Shown: piece by piece, positions 6,715-11,825 of the stretch
Numbering within the stretch: position 1 is the first letter of the stretch
How the letters are laid out: every line of letters starts with the position of its first letter
Source: Flavobacterium sp. ACAM 123
GTDB taxonomy: Bacteria > Bacteroidota > Bacteroidia > Flavobacteriales > Flavobacteriaceae
DNA: 32,542 bases
Assembly: GCF_000264055.1 (NCBI RefSeq)
Contig: NZ_AJXL01000042.1
Location: 1-32,542 of the forward strand
Direction: 5' to 3'
Notes under the pieces: generated by a model
What the model was told of the DNA's origin: nothing
The model's database searches: none
The model's input: only the letters and a program-made list of their open reading frames with translations
Position numbers and translations under genes: made by a program

Positions 6715-7357
6715 GTTGACCTACTTATTTGTTAAAATTAATAAAAGTGTTCGCATTATTACCATTCGAGCAGACGCTTTTCAGTAGCTTTAAGGACTAA
6801 TTCCGGAGCAGTGCTTTCGGATATGTCTTTATTGTGCATAAAAGCCAAAATCGAAATTTGGTTTTTTATTTTGTTTTACGGCTGTCTTACATTTACGATT
6901 AAAGACGGTTTTAAGAGGCTAATTATGTGACAGGCAAATGTGTATTATTAGTAAAAATAGCGATGGTCACTTGAGATTCAAACTCAAAATGGTTTCCCAC
7001 TGCTTCTGCACAGTTTGTAATGTCATCGATTAATACATCAATCTGTTCTGTACTTCTAGTGAAAGTACAAATGCAACACGATATATTATCTTCAGATGCG
7101 AATAAGATATCAGTTTTATTTTCTAGCAGATTTTAGTACATATTAGCGTGTTGATATTTAAATTTTGCCATCATTAAATCCTATTTCCCGTGGACGTCGT
7201 TCACACTGTTCAGCTAATTATAATTTGTATAAATAGCAGTTTTTCAAATCGATAATGCCTAATTTATTAATGGCAAAGGATCAAAATAACGGACTATGGA
7301 TATTCAGGAATCTTGCAACCCATCAAATCTTTGCGTTGGCTTTGTTCGCTTTTTTAG
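6715..7357. other. Intergenic stretch with only degenerate coding traces
   Basis: About 640 bp between marR and the acetyltransferase gene. A degenerate minus-strand ORF occupies 6923-7174. A further minus-strand open frame of about 35 codons (ending EKRLLEW, near 6775-6880) is not recognised and may also be debris. No RNA gene, terminator or intact CDS was recognised in the rest. Confidence 0.5.
6923..7174 (-). pseudogene. Degenerate ORF of unrecognised family
   Basis: Starting at ATGATG (7174-7169), the frame reads MMAKFKYQHANMY, then TAA, then about 69 further residues without a stop (NLLENKTDILFASEDNISCC, continuing to NTHLPVT and a TAA at 6923-6925). The residue pattern (mixed hydrophobic/charged, ITNCAEAVGNHFEFESQVTI) looks like real protein and not random translation. 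The early stop suggests a gene broken by a point mutation. The family was not recognised. A real shorter ORF starting downstream is possible, but no good start is visible. Confidence 0.4.
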
Positions 7358-7897
7358 TTAGCTATAGCCATTTTGAAGTTCATATCTAGTATTGGAAACA
7401 TTTGCTTGATCTTTTCGATGCTCCATAAAATGAAAACCACTTTGTTCTAGTAGTTTTTTAGAATTTTCATTTTTATTGTGCGTGAATGCCTCAATCTTGT
7501 CTAATTTTAATTTATCGAAACCAAAATCAATAACGCACTTTAGCGCTTCACTCATAATTCCTTTATTTTGGAATGCAGGATTTAGACCATAACCCACCTC
7601 AGCAACGGTATTGTTCTCAGAAAAATTCCACAAACAGATTGTTCCGATAATTTCAGCTTCCTGTTTAAAAGTGATTCCCCAAGAAACCGATTTATTATTT
7701 TCGAAGTCATCATTTACTTCTGTAATAAATTCGATTGCTTGAGCCATGGTCTTTGTTCTTCTATTTTCAGATCTTTCTATGAACTGATTTACCGTTTTAT
7801 CAGAGCGTAAATATAAGATAACTGCGGCATCAAATACCTCCATTTTTCTTAATAAAAGGCGTTCTGATTTTATTTCTGGGAAAGATGCAAAGTTCAT
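7358..7897 (-). CDS. GNAT family N-acetyltransferase (RimJ/RimL type)
   Basis: About 179 aa from the ATG at 7897-7895. A longer frame opens at a GTG at 7981, but the extra 28 residues do not resemble the family. The protein starts in the usual way with FPEIKSERLLLRKMEVFDA. It carries the GNAT core: SWGITFKQEAEIIGTICLWNF, AEVGYGLNPAFQNKGIMSEAL (acetyl-CoA pyrophosphate loop, Q-N-K-G in place of Q/RxxGxG/A), and LDKIEAFTHNKNENSKKLLEQSGF, the typical N-x-x-S-x-x-x-L-x-x-x-GF ending. It likely acetylates an amino group of a small molecule or protein N-terminus; the substrate is unknown. It stands alone between degenerate regions. Confidence 0.88.
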   Translation of the reverse strand: MNFASFPEIKSERLLLRKMEVFDAAVILYLRSDKTVNQFIERSENRRTKTMAQAIEFITEVNDDFENNKSVSWGITFKQEAEIIGTICLWNFSENNTVAEVGYGLNPAFQNKGIMSEALKCVIDFGFDKLKLDKIEAFTHNKNENSKKLLEQSGFHFMEHRKDQANVSNTRYELQNGYS

Positions 7898-8126
7898 TTG
7901 AGCGTAGTTTTGTTCAGACCGAATATAAGTAATAAATGGTTGTAATTTAAATTGGCTTGATGGAATCAAAATCTTTTCCACGCATACGTGTCATTTTCAT
8001 GAAGGAGAAATGCACGCTTGCCTTGCTTAGCTTTGGTTATAGTCTTTAGTTTTCTTTAGCAAATCTTCGCTAGCTTTAGTTGTACGATGTCCATACGAAA
8101 GGATTCTTGCGCTTGCGACTGAATAG

Positions 8127-8161
8127 AAAAAGCGATTTGAGTAAATACCCAAACCGCTTTT
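8127..8161 (-). terminator. Intrinsic terminator after the decayed nitroreductase gene
   Basis: aaaagcgatttg (8128-8139) and caaaccgctttt (8150-8161) form a 12-bp stem with one G-U pair and a 10-nt loop. On the minus strand it ends in five T. It sits about 20 nt after the stop of the nitroreductase pseudogene, so the operon end is preserved although its last gene is dead. Confidence 0.75.
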
Positions 8162-8180
8162 GCATCTATAATAATGGTTA

Positions 8181-8812
8181 CTAATCAATTAAAGTAACCA
8201 AGTCTTCTTTCCTTTTTCTCACTTTAGTAAGATTAACTAGCCAATCGTTTTCACTGTCTCTATAACCCACAGGAAGCATAACGCAGCTTCTAAGTCCTTT
8301 AGCTCTTAGTCCAAGTATTTCATCTAGTGCATCAGCGTCAAATCCCTCTAAAGGAGTAGTGTCAACCCCTTCAAAAGCTGCGGCAGTAATGTCTTGTGCA
8401 AACGCAATATAGGCTTGTTTAGCGGCATGGTTAACGTTTTCTTCAGCATCCTTTTGCGGATAACTATTTAAAACTATTTGACGGTAATTTTCCCAACCTT
8501 CGTTTTTCATGTCTCGAATTGTGTTTGTTAAATCAACCATCTCGTTGATGCGGTCTGCAGTATAAGTATACCAAGCTGCAAAGACAAATAAATGAGAGCA
8601 ATCAGTGACTACAAATTAAGTCCGATAAATAGGTGTGATTTTTTCTTTCACTTCTTGATTTGGAATCACAATGACCTAAAAAGGTTGTAAGCACTTGAAG
8701 TTGGATCAAGTGATATGGCTTCAATGGTATTGTCCATTTTTTCTTGATTCACTTTTGTACTATTCATTGCCTTAGCAGCGTATCTTCAATTCAATTTGTT
8801 TAACAATTCCAT
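8181..8812 (-). pseudogene. Nitroreductase family oxidoreductase, decayed
   Basis: The 632-bp reading frame corresponds to a full nitroreductase of about 210 aa with several lesions. From ATG 8812 it reads MELLNKLN, then TGA (expected Trp of N-W-RYA), then RYAAKAMNSTKVNQEKM up to DPTSS. One base is missing near 8688 (expected Ser-Ser-Gly-Leu-Gln-Pro-Phe). In the shifted frame LQPF, TAG, VIVIPNQEVKEKITPIYRT, TAA, then FVVTDCSHLFVFAAW follow. The final 119 codons, from MVDLTN (8540), are open and end KVRKRKEDLVTLID. A caller would report that tail as a small intact gene, but it lacks the N-terminal FMN-binding part. It is a paralogue of the intact enzyme at 5556-6188 and lies after a decayed regulator, mirroring the marR-nitroreductase order there. 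Confidence 0.88.
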
Positions 8813-8831
8813 ACTGTTTGTTTATTTATTT

Positions 8832-9298
8832 TTATTCTGTTTTTTTGTTGTTGTCTTTGAGGACTGTAATCCAATCATTAAGCATTTCTTTCAACTGAAT
8901 GACATCAGATATATTGATGTTCTCAGTAAGTACTATTTTGATTAGTTTTCAGGAATGGGTTCGGGTTGCCCTTTAAGTATTCTTCCTTTTTTTGTAAGCT
9001 CCACGATAACACTTCTTTCATCTTCACTGGACCTATTCCGTTGTAAAAGTTCTATTTTCTCCATGCGTTTGAGCAATGGCGAAAGCGTATTAGTGTTCAA
9101 GAGCAGTTTCTCTGTAACTTGATTTATAGAAAGTTCATCGTTTTCCCATAATACCAGTAATACTAAATATTGCGGATACGTAATCCTCATTTCGTCTAAA
9201 TAGGGTTTTTAGGCTTTAGTGATCAAACGGGAAGCGGAATAGAGCGGCAAGCAGATTTGACTACTTAATTTTAATTTAGCGTCATCTATGTTAGACAT
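8832..9298 (-). pseudogene. OhrR/MarR-type regulator, decayed
   Basis: From ATG 9298 the frame reads MSNIDDAKLKLSSQICLPLY, SASRLITKA, TAA, KPYLDEMRITYPQYLVLLVLW and continues to PEPIPEN before TAA at 8942. After a one-base deletion near 8946 the frame resumes as IKIVLTENINISDVIQLKEM to a TAA at 8832-8834. The rebuilt protein (about 155 aa) has the OhrR-like pattern: a reactive Cys in SSQICLPLYS, YPQYLVLLVLWE, LLLNTNTLSPLLKRME, and the wing RSSEDERSVIVELT. The 82-codon open frame from 9190 is only the middle. Its ATG overlaps the stop of the DoxX gene (ATGTCTAA), so it was the second gene of a doxX-ohrR-nitroreductase operon. OhrR-like proteins sense peroxide or quinone electrophiles through that Cys. 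Confidence 0.85.
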
Positions 9299-9722
9299 TG
9301 GTTTTACTATTCCTCCATGCTGTAAAAGCGGCTGTTGACCATAAGGCCCAAGCAATTAGTACTGGTTGGAAAAACAGACGAATTAAACGTGAATTATCTG
9401 AATCTAAAGATCCAAAAGCATCTTTATGGTCTAGGTATTGTGCAATATTGCCTGGAAAAACTAAAATGAAAAATAGTGCAAGTACCCAACCAAAAGTTGT
9501 TCGTTCTTTTTTCCAAAAAGCCAATCCGAGACCCAATGCCATTTCTAAGATACCAGATAGTACTACTACCAAGTCTTTGCTAAGCGGCAGCCAGTCTGGC
9601 ACTTGTGCCTGAAAGTCGACCCTATTAAAAGTAAGGTGACTGAATCCCGCATAGACCATAAAGATGGATAATAGAATTCTAAAAATATTTTGTGTCAATG
9701 TTGTTTCTACAGTTTTACTCAT
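9291..9722 (-). CDS. DoxX family membrane protein
   Basis: About 143 aa from the ATG at 9722-9720; an upstream TTG start at 9791 would overlap the promoter region and is less likely. Four hydrophobic segments are visible (NIFRILLSIFMVYAGFSHL, DLVVVLSGILEMALGLGLAF, FGWVLALFFILVFPGNIAQYL, LFFQPVLIAWALW). They have the DoxX-like FR.LLS.FM...G..HF start and a P-G-N-I-AQYLDHKDAFG loop. Members are small inner-membrane proteins, some tied to quinone or thiol redox stress. Its stop overlaps the start of the decayed OhrR-type regulator, so they shared a transcript. With the regulator dead, this gene may now be unregulated or under another control. Confidence 0.85.
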   Translation of the reverse strand: MSKTVETTLTQNIFRILLSIFMVYAGFSHLTFNRVDFQAQVPDWLPLSKDLVVVLSGILEMALGLGLAFWKKERTTFGWVLALFFILVFPGNIAQYLDHKDAFGSLDSDNSRLIRLFFQPVLIAWALWSTAAFTAWRNSKTNV

Positions 9723-9763
9723 CTTATCGATTTTAATCGCAGGCGTTTGTATCGTGCACGAAA

Positions 9764-9791
9764 CGAATGTACTAAATTGTTTTATGACCAA
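9764..9791 (-). promoter_or_regulatory. Possible promoter of the doxX operon
   Basis: On the minus strand a TTG (9791-9789) inside the palindrome, 17 nt, then TACATTCG (9771-9764), one mismatch from TAnnTTTG. It lies about 40 nt before the chosen doxX ATG. The spacing is shorter than usual, so confidence is low. Confidence 0.35.
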
Positions 9792-9802
9792 TAATTTATT
9801 GG
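9788..9802. promoter_or_regulatory. Palindromic operator candidate upstream of doxX
   Basis: ccaataatttattgg has perfect 7-bp arms (ccaataa/ttattgg read on the minus strand) around one base. It lies about 66-80 nt before the doxX start, over the possible -33 element. A site of this form would suit an OhrR/MarR dimer; the matching regulator gene downstream is decayed. Confidence 0.55.
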
Positions 9803-9859
9803 GAAAAAATTTTGTGTTTATCTAATTACGTGATGATTGATTTGAAATCTACAATAGCT

Positions 9860-10096
9860 TTAGAGAGCCGTATCGCAGGGTTTAGATTCGGTCTCGTTTA
9901 GTTCCTTTTTTATTTGTTTTTGATGGTTATACTTAGCCAATAATCCCATAAATGACCCAAAGAATAAAAAGTTAAATAGAAGTTTAAGTATCTTAAAGTC
10001 TTGTTCCTGAGAATAGTCAAACCCTGCCATAAGTCCAGCGTAAACTAGGCCAGATATTAAAAATGATTTTATAAATAATTTATTTTCTGCTTTCAT
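9860..10096 (-). CDS. Small membrane protein, unknown function
   Basis: 78 aa from the ATG at 10096-10094. It has two hydrophobic segments (FIKSFLISGLVYAGLMAGF and LKLLFNFLFFGSFMGLLA) followed by a charged, probably cytoplasmic tail (KYNHQKQIKKELNETESKPC). No family was recognised. It sits 48 nt after the next membrane-protein gene on the same strand and about 140 nt ahead of doxX, so it may be cotranscribed with the former. That it is a real gene rests on its clear membrane-protein composition and strand agreement. Confidence 0.6.
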   Translation of the reverse strand: MKAENKLFIKSFLISGLVYAGLMAGFDYSQEQDFKILKLLFNFLFFGSFMGLLAKYNHQKQIKKELNETESKPCDTAL

Positions 10097-10144
10097 ATTT
10101 CTTATTACAAGTGTTTTTATGGATGGTAATTTGGGAAAAACGCA

Positions 10145-10483
10145 TTATTTTTTCGTCAATATCCAATTGATTAAGTTCATCAGGATTATTCCTGGAATAT
10201 AGAAAAAGGCCGCAATAATATTGTAAGTCATCGCAGTACTCACAATAATGCTTGTCAGCATATTACCTTGGCCGATTGCATACAAGGTCTTGTCAATTGC
10301 ATAGGCCAAAATTCCAAGAACAATAGCTACTACTATTTGAACTATGATTGCTTTGTTAAATGCTTTAGTCAAAGTATAAAATTGAAATTCATTGAATAAT
10401 CTTAGCTTTAGACTATGAATTAAGACCGGTAAACCAAATAGAAGGATAGTTAGAATTGTTATCATATCAATTTCTTTTATCAT
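10145..10483 (-). CDS. Small integral membrane protein, unknown function
   Basis: 112 aa from the ATG at 10483-10481; a second in-frame ATG at 10465 (MITILTILLF) is equally possible. Three hydrophobic segments are visible: ITILTILLFGLPVLIHSL, AIIVQIVVAIVLGILAYAI, and NIIAAFFYIPGIILMNLINW. No family motif was recognised. It is the upstream partner of the 78-aa membrane gene. About 40-60 nt upstream lies a 7-bp-arm inverted repeat (10522-10545) that could be an operator. Confidence 0.65.
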   Translation of the reverse strand: MIKEIDMITILTILLFGLPVLIHSLKLRLFNEFQFYTLTKAFNKAIIVQIVVAIVLGILAYAIDKTLYAIGQGNMLTSIIVSTAMTYNIIAAFFYIPGIILMNLINWILTKK

Positions 10484-10521
10484 AGATTTTGAGTTCTTTT
10501 AATTTCCAAGCCGCAAAAATT

Positions 10522-10545
10522 TTAGCTTACTATTCGTGAAGCTAA
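10522..10545. repeat. Inverted repeat upstream of the 112-aa membrane protein gene
   Basis: ttagctt (10522-10528) and aagctaa (10539-10545) are perfect arms separated by 10 nt. The position, 39-62 nt before the gene start, suits an operator. Confidence 0.45.
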
Positions 10546-10758
10546 TATAAAAAAAAATAGTACAAATCATTTATTGATTTTTAGCGTGCTTAAGGGATTT
10601 TAGCCAGTTTCTTGCGGTCGCACGTAGTAGAACGTTATTATTGCGGAAACCCTCCTGTCCGATATATCGGAAAGCAATCCCATCCAGCTGCTCAGCTTGC
10701 GCTACAGTGTTAGTGTGATTGCTTCGTTACTCATGCAATGATAATAATGTTGTGCTTT

Positions 10759-10862
10759 GCGTGAGGGATAAAAGCGGCATCCTTTAGGGCGTTTCTTTTA
10801 GCCATAAAGATAGAGCGTATAGCCCGACCCCACCGCAAAGGAGTGGAGGCGGGGACACGCCC
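10759..10862 (+). repeat. Dispersed structured element, copy 1
   Basis: Reads gcgtgagggataaaagcggc, then atccttt, a variable middle, aaagatagagcgtatagccc and gaccc, ending in cacgccc. Conserved blocks are shared with copy 2 (15169-15285, opposite strand). Predicted pairs are gcgtg with cacgc as a closing stem, agggat with atcctt, and atccttta with the later ataaagat. The element has no ORF and reads antisense to its neighbouring genes. It looks like a widespread intergenic repeat or RNA of flavobacteria; no name is assigned. Confidence 0.7.
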
Positions 10863-10880
10863 AAAAAAATAAGCGCATAA

Positions 10881-10913
10881 AAAACCCGAGCTGCTTATAG
10901 CAAATCGGGTTTT
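10881..10913 (-). terminator. Terminator of the DUF2892 gene
   Basis: aaaacccgagctgc (10881-10894) pairs with gcaaatcgggtttt (10900-10913) around a 5-nt loop, with two imperfect pairs in the middle. On the minus strand it ends in six T. It lies 20 nt after the stop of the 61-aa gene. Confidence 0.8.
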
Positions 10914-10932
10914 AGATTTTATAAAATAGGAA

Positions 10933-11118
10933 TTAGTCTTTCAGTCCTAATTTGGCTAATATAGTTTCTAATAAACACCATTTTGTAAAACCGGATTGAA
11001 TTAAATTAACTCCTATAAAAACCGTAAACCACAACCAGTTTATATTTACATAAACTGCAAGTAGTAAACTGATTAATATAAATGAGCCTACTACAATTCT
11101 AAAAACTTTATTTTTCAT
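10933..11118 (-). CDS. DUF2892 / YgaP-like transmembrane protein
   Basis: 61 aa with two hydrophobic segments. The order (F-R-I-V-x-G of MKNKVFRIVVGSFILISLLL, then NINWLWFTVFIGVNLIQSGFTKWCLLETILAKLG) is the DUF2892 pattern, also seen as the membrane tail of YgaP rhodanese. The Cys in F-T-x-W-C-L-L is the conserved family residue (often F-C-P). Standalone copies of this size are common in Bacteroidota. The role is unknown, with a link to sulfur transfer suggested only by YgaP. It is a single gene with its own terminator. Confidence 0.85.
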   Translation of the reverse strand: MKNKVFRIVVGSFILISLLLAVYVNINWLWFTVFIGVNLIQSGFTKWCLLETILAKLGLKD

Positions 11119-11189
11119 ATTATTATTGCGATGGACGAAGCAATTTCCTCCTCTAATTTAAGTGTTATTAATTGTGTTTTATCTTTTTT

Positions 11190-11308
11190 ACCACATAGAG
11201 TCATCCATTTTATGCTCTTGATTGAGAAACTAAGCTTTAAGATAGTTTCACATCGCTTTTTAAAAAATTTATTTTATTTCCTTTTATGTTGCTATGATTC
11301 TATGTGGT
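11190..11308. repeat. Palindromic repeat family, copy 1
   Basis: The 119-bp unit is bounded by terminal inverted repeats accacatagagtcat (11190-11204) and atgattctatgtggt (11294-11308), 14 of 15 matching. Internally it has catccattttatgctcttga and tttcacatcgc. It is followed 136 bp on by copy 2, with a further copy at 16442-16572. It has no coding capacity and resembles a MITE or other small non-autonomous element. Confidence 0.75.
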
Positions 11309-11325
11309 TTAACTTTTAATTTTTA

Positions 11326-11442
11326 ACCATTCAGCGACATCCATTTTATGCTCTTGATTTAGAAACTAAGCTTAGAGGTGTTTCCACATAGCTTTTGAAG
11401 AAATCATTCTATCGCGTTCTTTTTTCTATGATTCTGCGTGAT
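11326..11442. repeat. Palindromic repeat family, copy 2
   Basis: It shares catccattttatgctcttga and the following agaaactaagctt with copy 1 (36 nt with one mismatch, 11338-11373 against 11202-11237), as well as tttccacatagc. Its ends are diverged: accattcagcgacat on the left and atgattctgcgtgat on the right, so the terminal repeats are worn. Confidence 0.75.
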
Positions 11443-11456
11443 TAAACTTTTTTTTA

Positions 11457-11766
11457 TTAACTGTGTTTTTCAATATTCAATACTGCCACGTGAATGTTAG
11501 TAAACGTTTTTTGCTTTGCATTAAAAGCATTTACTTTTGCAAAAAAAAGGCATCTATATTTCCAACTTGCAAAAAAGGCATTTTAGAGTAGGGAGTCGTT
11601 CTCGTTTATTTCGCTTCCAAACCAATTGCTTTCTATCGATTCTTCGGAAATATCCTTAAATCCTGTTACGGCTTTCTAGCTAAAGGTTTTTACATCTGCT
11701 TGTTTCAACATTTGCTTAACGGTTGCGTCAAATTGCTTTTATTGCGGTAATCATAAGTAGTTTCAT
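11457..11766 (-). pseudogene. Decayed small gene after the RND pump, resembles a PII-like/DUF3240-type protein
   Basis: From ATG 11766 it reads MKLLMITAIKA, then a one-base frameshift, FDATVKQMLKQADVKTFS, TAG, KAVTGFKDISEESIESNWFG, SEINENDSLL, TAA. Then QVGNIDAFF appears in another frame, and finally AKVNAFNAKQKTFTNIHVAV plus LNIEKHS to TAA at 11457-11459. Rebuilt length is about 100 aa. The pattern (short MKLLMI..., S/T-rich middle, HVAVLNIEK end) resembles small PII-like proteins commonly encoded just after RND pump genes in Bacteroidota. I recall that family by pattern only. Two nonsense codons and about three indels make it non-functional. It is the last member of the efflux operon. Confidence 0.6.
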
Positions 11767-11792
11767 AGCGTTAAGGTATTATCCTCGGCTAA

Positions 11793-11808
11793 CCTCCCCA
11801 AAGGGAGG
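11793..11808. repeat. GC-rich inverted repeat after the RND pump gene
   Basis: cctccc (11793-11798) and gggagg (11803-11808) are perfect arms with a 4-nt loop, just after the RND stop codon. It is similar in style to the hairpin at 2483-2499. There is no T-run. Confidence 0.6.
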
Positions 11809-11825
11809 AAACTGGAGGCGTTAAA

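Larger units (their letters stand above)
10484..10932. other. Non-coding stretch with palindromes and a dispersed structured element
   Basis: About 450 bp without a recognisable gene. From left to right it holds an inverted repeat ttagctt/aagctaa (10522-10545), a perfect 14-bp palindrome tccgatatatcgga (10658-10671), copy 1 of the structured repeat (10759-10862) and the terminator of the DUF2892 gene (10881-10913). The segment 10671-10740 also contains agcaatc and gattgct arms about 40 nt apart. Confidence 0.7.

Noticed and set aside
7260..7391. Plus-strand ORF starting MPNLLMAKDQNNGL
   Set aside because: About 43 codons, overlaps the 3' end of the acetyltransferase gene, no recognisable family.
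7898..7981. N-terminal extension of the acetyltransferase from a GTG at 7981
   Set aside because: The 28 extra residues precede the normal family start, and an ATG lies at 7897.
9298..9612. 104-codon plus-strand ORF over doxX
   Set aside because: Antisense to the DoxX gene, which has a clear membrane-protein pattern and family motifs.
9723..9791. Longer doxX start at TTG 9791
   Set aside because: It would place the start inside the palindromic operator and add residues not matching the family.
11131..11319. 62-codon plus-strand ORF
   Set aside because: Runs through palindromic repeat copy 1; residues do not resemble a protein.
11190..11442. CRISPR array
   Set aside because: Only two units of about 118 bp with terminal inverted repeats, no short regular repeats and no cas genes.
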